DNA of 64,000 bases from Deltaproteobacteria bacterium (GTDB lineage Bacteria > Myxococcota_A > UBA796 > SXON01): the NCBI GenBank assembly GCA_947484175.1, contig CANKOI010000003.1:1-64000 (forward strand), read 5' to 3'. Each line of letters begins with the position of its first letter. The stretch's first letter is position 1. The notes under the pieces are model-generated. The model saw nothing but the letters and a program-made list of their open reading frames with translations. It searched no databases and was not told where the DNA came from. The translations under genes and the position numbers were made by a program. Of this stretch, positions 54,852-64,000 are shown piece by piece.

Positions 54852-55646
54852 TCACTTCGCCCTGATGTCCGCCCCGTTCGCCCGCCCCCGCGGCGACACC
54901 GTGCCCCCGTTGGCCTGCAAGAAGTTCCGCGCCTCTCGCAGCTCCTCGATGCGGCTCGCGCCGAAAAACACCTTGTGATGCTTGGGGTACACGATGCCTT
55001 CACGCGTTTCGAAGTGGCGCAGGGGGCACCAGGCTGACTCGATCTGCTCCAGCAGGAGCTCCAGCGCGAGGGCCGAATTCTTCCACAAGCGGAGCGTGAC
55101 CCGGGCTGGCGTGGGCAGGTGGGCCGCGTAGTTGCCTTCGTTGAGCAGCGTGGCCGCCTCGGCGTAGGAGAGCCGGTGCATGCCGAGGGCGCGGGAGATC
55201 ACGAGCCCGTACAGGCCGCGGATGGTGTACACGTCGAACAGGACCCACAGGGGCGCCGTGAGGATGGCCGCGATGCCCGCAACGGCCCAACGGACCGGGT
55301 GCTGGCTGGCCGGTGCAGCCGCGAAGTGGTCGAGCTGCGTGTTCAACATCGTGGACAGCCCGTTCGCGTAGCCACAGAACTGGCAGTTCAGTCGGTCCAG
55401 CCAGAACAGGTTGGCGATCCGGCCCCGGTCCATGAACACGTGGTCGGCCCACCGCACTTGGGGCAAGCCAAACAACGGCGATAGCACTCCCTGGAGCAAG
55501 ACGACCACCAGCGTGACATTCAGCACGATGAAGGCGGGGATGCTCAGGTACATCGTTCCGCCGCCGATGAGGCAGCGGGCCCACCCGTGGGTGCGAATCT
55601 GCGCGATGCTGATGGAAACGAGGGTGGAGCGGGCGGAAGGTGGCAC
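54852..55646 (-). CDS. Conserved membrane protein with '[13 protein letters not shown]' motif, start uncertain
   Basis: Two hydrophobic regions; CxxC motif; divergent from purL. Confidence 0.6.
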   Translation of the reverse strand: MPPSARSTLVSISIAQIRTHGWARCLIGGGTMYLSIPAFIVLNVTLVVVLLQGVLSPLFGLPQVRWADHVFMDRGRIANLFWLDRLNCQFCGYANGLSTMLNTQLDHFAAAPASQHPVRWAVAGIAAILTAPLWVLFDVYTIRGLYGLVISRALGMHRLSYAEAATLLNEGNYAAHLPTPARVTLRLWKNSALALELLLEQIESAWCPLRHFETREGIVYPKHHKVFFGASRIEELREARNFLQANGGTVSPRGRANGADIRAK

Positions 55647-55702
55647 CGCCGTGCGATAGCCCGTCGCGCAGCGGCGCGCTCGGCGGCCCGGGAGGAGTCA
55701 CG

Positions 55703-58700
55703 ATGCTTACGTTTGGCGGCGGCCCGGCCCTTTCTCCCTTCCGGCTCGCGAGGCTCTTCGACCGCCTTCGCGAGGTTGCGCCCGCCCTCCAAGCCCTCTG
55801 GGCCGATCACGTTCACTTCGCCGAGGCCGAGGGGCTCTCCGAGGCCGACGCCGCCACGCTCGCAGCGCTGCTTCGTTACGGAGTGGAGCCCGAGTCGCCT
55901 CGCCGAGAGGGGGCCTCGCTGCTCGTCGTTCCTCGGCTGGGCACGCGGAGCCCGTGGTCATCGAAGGCCACCGACATCGTGCACAACTGCGGCCTGCAGG
56001 CGGTGGCGGTCGTGGAGCGCGGCGTGCGGTACACCTTTGCTGGGTCTGGCCTCGACCTCGCCACGCTTTCGCCGGTTCTGCACGACCGTATGACGGAGTC
56101 CGTGCTCTTCGATGAAGCCGGCGCCTCCGCGCTCTTCGAGCGCTCGGCTCCCGCCCCCCTCCAATCGGTCGACGTGCTGGCTGGCGGCGCGGCGGCGCTC
56201 CGCGCGGCCGACCGCTCGCTGGGGCTTGCGCTGGCCGCCGACGAGATCGACTACCTCGTGGAGGCCTTCACGCGCCTCGGCCGGAACCCCACCGATGCCG
56301 AACTGATGATGTTCGCGCAGGCCAACAGCGAACATTGCCGCCACAAGATTTTCAACGCTTCGTGGACGCTCGACGGCGAGCCGCAGGCCCACTCCCTCTT
56401 CGGCATGATCCGCAACACCACCGCGATGGCGCGCGTGGTCCTGCCGAGCGGCGTGGGCAGCGTGCGCTCGGCGTACCACGACAACGCCGCCGTTACCGTA
56501 GGCCCTTCGGCGCGCCGCTTCGTTCCCGACCCCGCCACCGGCGTGTGGGGCTACCGCGAGGCGGCGCCCCTTCACATGCTGATGAAGGTGGAGACCCACA
56601 ACCACCCCACTGCGATCAGCCCCTTTCCGGGTGCGGCGACCGGCGCGGGTGGTGAAATTCGAGATGAAGGTGCGGTTGGGCGGGGGGGAAAGCCCAAGGC
56701 GGGACTCTGTGGCTTCTCGGTGTCGAACCTCCGGGTGCCCGGGGAGCCCCCCGAGGAATGGGAGCTCGAGAATCCCGGCAAGCCCGATCGCATCGTCAAC
56801 GCCTGGCAGATCATGGTCGAGGGGCCGTTGGGCGCTGCGGCCTTCAACAACGAGTTCGGGCGCCCCAACCTCGGCGGATATTTCCGAACCCTCGAATTGC
56901 CGTTCGGCGGGGAATGGCGCGGCTACCACAAGCCCATCATGGTCGCCGGTGGGCTCGGCAACATCGCCGAGACGGATGTGGACAAACGGCCCATCCCGCC
57001 CGGTTCCGCGTTGGTGGTGCTCGGTGGCCCGGCGATGCGGATCGGGCTCGGGGGTGGGGCCGCCAGCTCGATGGCCTCGGGGCAGAGCCACGGCGACCTC
57101 GATTTTGCCAGCGTGCAGCGAGACAACGCCGAGGTGGAGCGCCGTTGCCAAGAGGTGCTCGACCGCTGTCAGGCCGCCGGCTTGGACAACCCGATTCTCA
57201 GCGTGCACGACGTGGGCGCCGGGGGGCTCTCCAATGCGTTTCCCGAGCTCGTGAACGACGGGGGTGTGGGGGGGCACTTCAACTTGCGGGCGATCCCGAA
57301 TGGGGAGCCCGGGATGAGCCCGCTCGAAGTGTGGAGCAACGAGGCCCAAGAGCGCTACGTTTTGGCGATCAGCGAGGCGAGCCTGCCCGGCTTCGCCGCC
57401 CTGTGTGAGCGGGAACGGGCGCCGTTTGCGGTGGTGGGCCGCGCCACGGCCGAGCGGGTGCTCCGGGTGGACGACCCCCTCCTCGGTGCGGCTCCGGTCA
57501 ACCTCCCACTCGAGGTCGTGCTCGGCAAGGCGCCCCGCATGCACCGAACGGCGGTGCATGTCGCGGCTCCCGTTGCTCCGCTGAACCTCGCCGGTGTGAC
57601 GCTGGCGGAGGCGGCCGTTCGGGTCTTGCGTTTCCCCGCCGTGGCCGACAAGACCTTCCTCGTGACCATCGGCGATCGGTCGGTCACCGGCCAGATCGTG
57701 CGGGACCCGATGGTCGGCCCCTGGCAGGTTCCCGTGGCCGACGTCGCCGTGACCACGCAGGCCTACGAAGGGGTGGCGGGCGAGGCGATGGCCATGGGGG
57801 AACGCACACCGCTGGCGCTCTTCGACGGTCCCGCTTCGGCCCGCATGGCAGTGGGCGAGGCGCTCACCAACCTCGCCGCCGCCCCCATCGAGCGGATCGA
57901 GCAGATCGTCCTCTCCGCGAATTGGATGGCGCCGGCCGGCCACCGGAACGAAGACGCGGTGCTCTTCGACATGGTGCGCGCCGTGGGGCTGGAGTTGTGT
58001 CCGGCGCTGGGGATTGCGATCCCCGTGGGGAAAGACTCCATGTCGATGCGGACGACGTGGAGCGGCGGGTCGGTGACGGCTCCCGTGAGCCTGATCGTAT
58101 CGGCCTTTGCGCCCGTCACCGATGTGCGGGGCGTCCTGACCCCCCTCTTGCAGGACGTTCCCGACACTGTGCTCGTTCTCCTCGATCTGGGAGCCGGAAA
58201 AAATCGTTTGGGTGGCAGCGTTTTGGCGCAGGTGTACAACCAACTCGGCGACTGCGCTCCCGATGTGGACGCCGCCGCCTCCCTCCGCACCTTCTTCTCA
58301 GGCGTGCAGGCCGCGCGCTCGGCGGGGCTGTTGCTGGCCTACCACGACCGCGCAGACGGGGGCCTGTTCGCCACGCTCTGCGAAATGGCGTTCGCTTCGC
58401 GATGCGGCCTTTCGGTGCGGGTGCCCGGCGCTCCGCTTCCGGGTTTGTTCACGGAGGAGTTGGGAGCGGTGGTGCAGGTGCGGCGCGCCGATCTGGGCGC
58501 GTTGGCGGGGTGTTTCCCGGGGGTGCCCCTCGCGGAGCTGGGAGCGCCGGTGTTCGGCCCTCTCGGCGGGTCGGCGCGGAACGAGCTGGCGTTCGCGTTC
58601 GACGACCGCTCCATCTGGCGCGCCACCCGTACCGAACTCCACCACCACTGGAGCCGGGTCACCCACGCCGTGCAGGTACGCCGGGACGATCCCGGCTGTG

Positions 58701-59569
58701 CCCGCGAAGAGCTGCGCCGAATCGAGCAGACCGACGACCCGGGACTCTCTCCGGAGCTGCGGTTTCGGCCCGAGGGGGCGCCGGCGCTCGCTCGTCGTCC
58801 GCGCGTGGCCATCCTCCGCGAGCAGGGCGTGAACGGGCAGGCCGAGATGGCCGCCGCCTTCGAACGAGCGGGCTTCGAGCCGCTCGACGTGCACATGACC
58901 GACCTTGCTTCCGGGCGGGTAAACCTCCAGGACGTAGTCGGGCTGGCGGCCTGTGGCGGCTTCTCCTATGGCGATGTCCTTGGCGCGGGCGGCGGCTGGG
59001 CCAACAGCATCCGGTTCAATCCACGGCTGCGGGAGCAGTTCGCCACGTTCTTTGAGCGTAGCGACAGCTTCTCGCTGGGGGTGTGCAACGGCTGCCAGAT
59101 GATGTCCACCTTGGCCGAGTTGGTGCCCGGCGCCGAAGGGTGGCCGCGCTTCGTAAAGAACCGCTCGGAGCAGTTTGAGGCGCGGCTGTGTACGCTCCGT
59201 GTGGAAGAGTCGCCCTCGATCTTCTTTGCGGGAATGGCTGGGTCCACGCTCCTGGTGCCGGTTGCGCACGGCGAGGGCCGTCCGGTGTGGGCCACGCCCG
59301 GCGCGGAGTCGCGGGCGGTGGTGGCCGCACGGTTCGTGGATGGGCACCGGGGGCCGACCGAGAGCTACCCCTGGAACCCCAACGGCGCGAAGGGCGGCGT
59401 GACCGCGCTCTGCTCCAGCGACGGCCGCTCCACCATCCTGATGCCCCACCCCGAGCGCGCCTTCCGGTGGACCACCCTGTCCTGGCAGCCGGAATCGTGG
59501 CGCAACCCGGACAGCGACGCGAGCCCCTGGCAGCACTTCTTTGCGAATGCGCGCCGGTGGGTGGGCTGA
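55703..59569 (+). CDS. purL: Phosphoribosylformylglycinamidine synthase, large single-chain form
   Basis: ATG at 55703 behind GGGAGGAG; '[14 protein letters not shown]', '[30 protein letters not shown]', glutaminase '[20 protein letters not shown]' and '[12 protein letters not shown]'. Confidence 0.96.
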   Translation: MLTFGGGPALSPFRLARLFDRLREVAPALQALWADHVHFAEAEGLSEADAATLAALLRYGVEPESPRREGASLLVVPRLGTRSPWSSKATDIVHNCGLQAVAVVERGVRYTFAGSGLDLATLSPVLHDRMTESVLFDEAGASALFERSAPAPLQSVDVLAGGAAALRAADRSLGLALAADEIDYLVEAFTRLGRNPTDAELMMFAQANSEHCRHKIFNASWTLDGEPQAHSLFGMIRNTTAMARVVLPSGVGSVRSAYHDNAAVTVGPSARRFVPDPATGVWGYREAAPLHMLMKVETHNHPTAISPFPGAATGAGGEIRDEGAVGRGGKPKAGLCGFSVSNLRVPGEPPEEWELENPGKPDRIVNAWQIMVEGPLGAAAFNNEFGRPNLGGYFRTLELPFGGEWRGYHKPIMVAGGLGNIAETDVDKRPIPPGSALVVLGGPAMRIGLGGGAASSMASGQSHGDLDFASVQRDNAEVERRCQEVLDRCQAAGLDNPILSVHDVGAGGLSNAFPELVNDGGVGGHFNLRAIPNGEPGMSPLEVWSNEAQERYVLAISEASLPGFAALCERERAPFAVVGRATAERVLRVDDPLLGAAPVNLPLEVVLGKAPRMHRTAVHVAAPVAPLNLAGVTLAEAAVRVLRFPAVADKTFLVTIGDRSVTGQIVRDPMVGPWQVPVADVAVTTQAYEGVAGEAMAMGERTPLALFDGPASARMAVGEALTNLAAAPIERIEQIVLSANWMAPAGHRNEDAVLFDMVRAVGLELCPALGIAIPVGKDSMSMRTTWSGGSVTAPVSLIVSAFAPVTDVRGVLTPLLQDVPDTVLVLLDLGAGKNRLGGSVLAQVYNQLGDCAPDVDAAASLRTFFSGVQAARSAGLLLAYHDRADGGLFATLCEMAFASRCGLSVRVPGAPLPGLFTEELGAVVQVRRADLGALAGCFPGVPLAELGAPVFGPLGGSARNELAFAFDDRSIWRATRTELHHHWSRVTHAVQVRRDDPGCAREELRRIEQTDDPGLSPELRFRPEGAPALARRPRVAILREQGVNGQAEMAAAFERAGFEPLDVHMTDLASGRVNLQDVVGLAACGGFSYGDVLGAGGGWANSIRFNPRLREQFATFFERSDSFSLGVCNGCQMMSTLAELVPGAEGWPRFVKNRSEQFEARLCTLRVEESPSIFFAGMAGSTLLVPVAHGEGRPVWATPGAESRAVVAARFVDGHRGPTESYPWNPNGAKGGVTALCSSDGRSTILMPHPERAFRWTTLSWQPESWRNPDSDASPWQHFFANARRWVG

Positions 59570-59579
59570 CGCTCAGCCC
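59563..59579. terminator. 7-bp stem hairpin holding both convergent stop codons
   Basis: GGGCTGA-CGC-TCAGCCC; purL TGA 59567-59569 and the minus-strand stop at 59573-59575. Confidence 0.5.
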
Positions 59580-62500
59580 CGGCGGCGGCGCGCGACCGCG
59601 AGCGCGGCGAGTGCCAACAGGCCGGCCGGTGCGGCCGCACCGGCCGGCGTCGCACAACCACAGCCGCCCTGCAACTCGCCGGGCGCAGTGATGTCGATCG
59701 CCTTGTCGTCGTCGGGCGCGTTGCCGCTGTCATCGCTCCCGTCGGTATCGGAGGTGGCGGTGTCCTCGCCCGTGTCTCCGGTGTCGGCGCCCTCGCCAGT
59801 GTGAACTTGGTCCGTGTCCTCGTGGATCGGCTCGTCCTCGCCGTCACAGTCTTGGTCGATGTCGTCCCCCGGCGTTTCCCGCGCCCCCGGGTACACGGTC
59901 GCGTCGGCATCGTTGCAGTCGTCCGTCGGGTCTTCTGCGGTCGCTTCGCCGGGGTCGTCGCAGTCGAGGTCGATGCTGGCCACCGTGCTCAAAGCGTCGC
60001 GACGGTACCCGTCGCCGTCGGCGTCCACCCCGCATAGCTCGCCGCCGTCACAGTCCTGGTCCACGCCGTCGGACAGTCCTTCCACCGCTCCTACGTGCAC
60101 GTTGGCATCGGCGTCGTTGCAGTCGTCGCCGCCGTAGGCCAGGTCGTCGTGCCCATCGCCGTCCGCGTCGAAGTCCGAGGCTCCGTCGCAGTCCGAGTCC
60201 ACTCCGTCATACCAAGCGTCCGGGGTGCCCGGGTACACGTCGGCGTCGTTGTCGTCGCAATCGCTCCCGCCAACCGCCGCCGCGTCGTACCCGTCCCCGT
60301 CCACGTCGGTGAGATCGGCGCCATCGCAGTCCTGATCGACGCCGTCGTAGGGCGTCTCCGTGCCCGCGGGCGAGGAGGACGCATCCGCGTCGTCACAGTC
60401 GTCCGCGTTGGAGACGTAGCCGGTGGGTTCGTCACACGCATCGGTGGTGACGGCGGGGTCGCCATAGCCGTCGCCATCGGCGTCCGCATACCAGGGAACG
60501 GCGTCCACGGCCGCCACGTCTACGCTGCCGTCGCAGTCGTCGTCCACGCCGTTGCAGGACTCCACGGCGCCCGGGTTGACCGCTGCGTCGTCGTCGTCAC
60601 AATCACTCCCCGCGATGTACCCGTCCCCGTCCGCATCCCACGCGGAAGCCCCGCCGCCTCCGTACGCGCCAATGTCCGACACCGTCCCGTCCGGATCGAG
60701 GTGGGCAGGGTGGCCGACATCGATGTTGGCGGAGCCGGCCGCGAGGGTAAGATCGTCGTTGTCACAGTCCCCGTCGGCGCTGTAGCTCACGAAGCCGGGC
60801 GCGCCGGTGTGGTTTCCGCCCGTCGTGGTGGAGAAGGTGAAGTAGCCGCTGCGGTCGTTGGTGGTGTTCACGTACCAGTCGTTGTAGGTGACATCCGAGC
60901 CCGATGCGGACGCCGAATCGGCCGCGTACACCCCATCGCCGTCGAAGGAATAGGCGACGATGTTGTTGGTTACCTCGGCGCTGGTGTAGAGCGCGTACCA
61001 GCCGCCGCCATAGCCCCCAGCCTCGTTTCCGACCAAGGTGTTGTTCAGGATGTCGAGAGAGGCGAGGCTGTAGCTGTACAGTGCCCCTCCCGACGCGGTC
61101 GCCTCGTTCTCCACGAATACGTTGTTCGCGATGTCCTGGGTGCTGGACACCACCGACGAGCCGTACACCGCTCCGCCATAGGCCGCGGTGTTGGCGCAGA
61201 ACTGGTTGGCGTCCACCTCGAGGTCCGTCGTGTAATAGGCGTAGATGGCGCCCCCGTAATAATAGCCGCCCGCGCTGTTACGCTGGAAGGAGCTGCGGCT
61301 CACGGACGTTCCGGCGGTGTAGGTCACGGCGAGTGCGCCCCCGTGGTAGCCTGCACTGTTGCCACTGAAATCAGTGGACTCGATGTCCAGATCGCTGGCG
61401 CCGTAGGTGGTTGCCGACTGGTAGAGCGCGCCGCCGCTCCCGTAGGTCGTGCCGTTGTCACGAAAGGAGGAGGCGGAAACGGACAGGTCGCTGCCGGTAC
61501 TGGAGTACAAGGCGCCGCCGTCGTAGTAGCTGCTGTTGCTGGAGAAGGTGCTGCCGCTGATCAGGGTGTCGGTGGTGACGAGCGACAGCGCGCCACCGTA
61601 CCCGTACGTGGAACGATTGTCGTCGAACACCGTTTCGTCCATCATCAGGTCGCCCGTCAGCGTGGACGTGTACAGGCCGCCACCACTGTAGTAGGCGACG
61701 TTGTCGGAGAATACACAACCGTCCACCTCCAGCCCGCCGGAGCTCACGAACGCTGCACCCCCATACCCGTAGGTTCCGGTGTTGCTGCCAAACAGGGTGC
61801 CGTCCAACACTACGTCGGTCACGCCCGAAAGGTACAACGCGCCGCCATAATAGTAGGCGATATTGCCGGTGAACTCCCCATCGGTGAGCACGAGGCTCGC
61901 GGCCGCGGTCGCGTAGATCGCGGCCCCGTGGTACCCGTAGTTGTCGGTAAACGAAGGCGAATCCAAGTCCACAGTGGCGGACGCGGCCACGTACACCGCC
62001 CCGGAGTAGCCGGACGTGTAATAATAGGAGTAGTTGTCGTCGAGTTGGTCGTGGCTTCCGGTCCACGCGGCGCCCGCTCCGACATACAGCGCGTTCCCAT
62101 GGGTGTAATACCCCCGATTGGAGGACCAAACGGTGTCTGCCGAGCTCAGGGACGTGCCACTGTCGAGGTACACCGCGCCCCCGTTGTAGTAGCCGGCGTT
62201 GCTGGTGAAGGTGACACCGTCCAGCGTGAGACTCGCCGCCCCCGAGGTGGCGGCGACGTAGATCGCACCCGCATAGTAGGCCCCGTTCGACGTGAAGGTC
62301 GTGTCGGTCACGGCCACCGTCGATGCGGCCTCGGCGTAGATCGCCCCTCCGGCGTACGCGGTGTTGCTGGTGAACGTCGAGCCAGTCACCTCCACGACGC
62401 CACCGCTGTCCACGTACACGCCGCCGCCGTTGAAGCTGGTGGCACCCGACGAGCTCACGGCTAACGTGTCCAAGGTGAGCGTGGACCCGGACACGTAGAT

Positions 62501-62803
62501 GCCGCGGTAGCCCGTGTTGGTGACGCCGAGGTCGCGCAATTCCACGGACTCTCCGGCGTCCACTGTGACGGCGTTGCTGCAACGGCCGCCCGGTGCGATC
62601 ACCGTGGCGGCCGAACCCGCGCCCACGAGGGTAAGGGACTTGCCGGCCGTGTCGACACACTCGGCCCAGGTGCCGGTGTCGATCTCAAGCGTGTCGCCCG
62701 AGGCCGCTGCCGTAACCGCGCTGGAGATGGTGGTGTACGGCCCCGCGGTGCTCACCACGAGGGTGGCGGCGAAGGAGCGTTCGAGGCTGAGGAGAAGCAA
62801 CAT
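59573..62803 (-). CDS. Parallel beta-helix surface protein with MopE repeats and MYXO-CTERM-like tail
   Basis: Signal peptide; repeated 'F.SN.AYY.GGA.Y' motifs; 'DADGDGY..G.DCDDDDAAVNPGAVE' repeats; C-terminus 'GGCGCATPAGAAAPAGLLALAALAVARRRRG'. Confidence 0.9.
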   Translation of the reverse strand: MLLLLSLERSFAATLVVSTAGPYTTISSAVTAAASGDTLEIDTGTWAECVDTAGKSLTLVGAGSAATVIAPGGRCSNAVTVDAGESVELRDLGVTNTGYRGIYVSGSTLTLDTLAVSSSGATSFNGGGVYVDSGGVVEVTGSTFTSNTAYAGGAIYAEAASTVAVTDTTFTSNGAYYAGAIYVAATSGAASLTLDGVTFTSNAGYYNGGAVYLDSGTSLSSADTVWSSNRGYYTHGNALYVGAGAAWTGSHDQLDDNYSYYYTSGYSGAVYVAASATVDLDSPSFTDNYGYHGAAIYATAAASLVLTDGEFTGNIAYYYGGALYLSGVTDVVLDGTLFGSNTGTYGYGGAAFVSSGGLEVDGCVFSDNVAYYSGGGLYTSTLTGDLMMDETVFDDNRSTYGYGGALSLVTTDTLISGSTFSSNSSYYDGGALYSSTGSDLSVSASSFRDNGTTYGSGGALYQSATTYGASDLDIESTDFSGNSAGYHGGALAVTYTAGTSVSRSSFQRNSAGGYYYGGAIYAYYTTDLEVDANQFCANTAAYGGAVYGSSVVSSTQDIANNVFVENEATASGGALYSYSLASLDILNNTLVGNEAGGYGGGWYALYTSAEVTNNIVAYSFDGDGVYAADSASASGSDVTYNDWYVNTTNDRSGYFTFSTTTGGNHTGAPGFVSYSADGDCDNDDLTLAAGSANIDVGHPAHLDPDGTVSDIGAYGGGGASAWDADGDGYIAGSDCDDDDAAVNPGAVESCNGVDDDCDGSVDVAAVDAVPWYADADGDGYGDPAVTTDACDEPTGYVSNADDCDDADASSSPAGTETPYDGVDQDCDGADLTDVDGDGYDAAAVGGSDCDDNDADVYPGTPDAWYDGVDSDCDGASDFDADGDGHDDLAYGGDDCNDADANVHVGAVEGLSDGVDQDCDGGELCGVDADGDGYRRDALSTVASIDLDCDDPGEATAEDPTDDCNDADATVYPGARETPGDDIDQDCDGEDEPIHEDTDQVHTGEGADTGDTGEDTATSDTDGSDDSGNAPDDDKAIDITAPGELQGGCGCATPAGAAAPAGLLALAALAVARRRRG

Positions 62804-62839
62804 GGAAACCCGCCGGGTGTCTGGGTCGCTGTATCGCGC

Positions 62840-63445
62840 TCAGTGCGCCTCTTCGAACCGGGCATCCTCGTCGTCGTACACGTAGAGCCCACCTTGCAGG
62901 TCGTACACCCACCCGTGCAGGGTGAGTTCTCCACTGGCGAGGTGCTTCTGCACGCACGGATAGGTCGTGAGGTTGGCGAGCTGGTCGAGCACGTTCTCCT
63001 CCACCGCCCGGCGCCATTGGGCGGTGCCGCCGCTCCCGTCACGGGCGGCGGTGTTCGCCACTGCGGCGTCGGCGATCCATCGGCCCAGCTCCGGCATCGC
63101 GGTGGTGTCGACCCCCTCGATCATGGCCTTCACTCCGCCACAGCCGTAGTGGCCGCACACCACGATATGCCCCACCTTGAGGGCCCCGAGGCCGTAGTCC
63201 AGCGCCGCTCCCACGCTGCCCGTGCCTCGGCCGGAGTGTGGGACGAGGTTGGCCACGTTGCGGATCACGAACAACTCGCCGGGCGCCGAATTGGTCAGCA
63301 GCTCCGGCACCACTCGGCTGTCCGCGCATCCGATGTAGAGTGCGTCGGGCGACTGGTGCTCCGAGGCGAGTTGGGCGAGAAACGAACGACTTTGGGCGAC
63401 GTACTCGCGTCGGAACGAAGCGTGACCACGGAGGAGTTTGTGCAT
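62840..63445 (-). CDS. Beta-class carbonic anhydrase
   Basis: ATG at 63445; 'YIGCADSRVVPELLTNSAPGELFVIRNVANLVP', 'VVCGHYGCGGVKAM'. Confidence 0.94.
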   Translation of the reverse strand: MHKLLRGHASFRREYVAQSRSFLAQLASEHQSPDALYIGCADSRVVPELLTNSAPGELFVIRNVANLVPHSGRGTGSVGAALDYGLGALKVGHIVVCGHYGCGGVKAMIEGVDTTAMPELGRWIADAAVANTAARDGSGGTAQWRRAVEENVLDQLANLTTYPCVQKHLASGELTLHGWVYDLQGGLYVYDDEDARFEEAH

Positions 63446-63458
63446 GGTGGGTCGGGCG

Positions 63459-63995
63459 TTATCGCGTCGGGTCGGGGAAGGCCCACACGACACCGCCTAC
63501 CTCCCCGCCGAGGCTCTGGGAGCGCAGCTCCACCTCGCCCGCTTCCACGGGCACCGAAACCGCCACCGGCGCGTCGTAGGCGAGGACGGCCTCTTGGCTC
63601 CACAGCACGCTTCCGCCTTGGACGACGCTCACCCGGGCCCCCGGCGCGCTGTTCAGGTTCGCGTCGTGGATGCCCACGCGTAGCTCCAGATTCCCTTCCT
63701 CGACCGGCAGGCGCACGATCGCCGTGGGGGTGGCAAACAGTCCGTGGCAGGCGTGTTCGCCTCCGACCAGCAGGCCCGGCCCGAGAGGGGAGCTGTCTTC
63801 GAGGACCGTGCCTACGGTGGCGACGGCGCCGCTGGGATCGGCCTCCTCACAGGTGGCGACCTCGGTGCCCGCGAGCAGGCTGAGGCGGGTGTGCAGGAAG
63901 AACCGGAGGTCGATCACGCGGTGACGGAAGCTCGTGCAGCTGTGGTAGGTGTCCTCGCATGCCGCGTCCTCGATCGTGGCCGCCCACTCGGCCAC
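63459..63995 (-). CDS. Hypothetical protein, may begin beyond window
   Basis: ORF open to near window edge; no family recognised. Confidence 0.5.
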   Translation of the reverse strand: MAEWAATIEDAACEDTYHSCTSFRHRVIDLRFFLHTRLSLLAGTEVATCEEADPSGAVATVGTVLEDSSPLGPGLLVGGEHACHGLFATPTAIVRLPVEEGNLELRVGIHDANLNSAPGARVSVVQGGSVLWSQEAVLAYDAPVAVSVPVEAGEVELRSQSLGGEVGGVVWAFPDPTR

Positions 63996-64000
63996 CTGGG

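Noticed and set aside
55958-58243. 761-aa antisense ORF within purL
   Set aside because: Complement of a confidently assigned gene; His/Arg/Gly-rich with no family pattern.
60095-62464. 789-aa + strand ORF opposite the beta-helix/MopE gene
   Set aside because: Apparent repeats (VVG, VHVGV) are the complement of the coding repeats on the minus strand; no independent coding evidence.
61000-62500. Regularly spaced short DNA repeats (GTAGTAG/CCGCC) that could suggest a CRISPR or tandem repeat array
   Set aside because: Units are imperfect and coincide with the 'YYGGAxY' protein rungs of the beta-helix; no constant repeat with unique spacers.
1-64000. Search for prophage, integrase/transposase, secretion-system or defence islands
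   Set aside because: No motifs seen beyond one Phd/VapC pair; most genes are housekeeping or envelope functions, so no island is claimed.

Overview
High-GC (visually about two-thirds G+C), gene-dense chromosomal window of Myxococcota/deltaproteobacterial character: MYXO-CTERM-like tail, MopE-type metal-binding repeats, many Hanks-type kinases and outer-membrane beta-barrels. I see no CRISPR array, prophage or recognisable transposase. Main blocks: (1) TPR protein plus two tandem paralogous outer-membrane beta-barrel proteins; (2) exbB-exbD-tonB-TonB-dependent receptor operon, where the receptor carries its own N-terminal TonB_C-like domain, preceded by a tRNA-Cys; (3) glycosyltransferase, class A PBP, FPP synthase, TlyA, MopE-repeat lipoprotein, S41 protease; (4) larB-larC; (5) rpsB-tsf-pyrH-frr-uppS-cdsA-rseP-tsaB; (6) USG-1/Asd-like gene, 811-aa two-part exported protein, truA; (7) two Ser/Thr kinases flanking a Phd/VapC module and a CarF/PEDS1-type plasmanylethanolamine desaturase homolog; (8) duplicated two-gene membrane module (HTTM-like plus small partner); (9) clpA-clpS, tRNA-Gly; (10) tamB-tamA, GT-C-like protein, large purL, beta-helix/MopE/MYXO-CTERM protein, beta-carbonic anhydrase. 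The most striking unexplained signal is a pair of about 260-bp intergenic repeats (30541-30800 and 42611-42870). They align without gaps at about 78% identity (hand count), and a 15-16 bp stem shows three compensatory base-pair changes, which suggests a dispersed structured RNA/DNA element. All calls come from reading the sequence and supplied ORFs; no searches were run.
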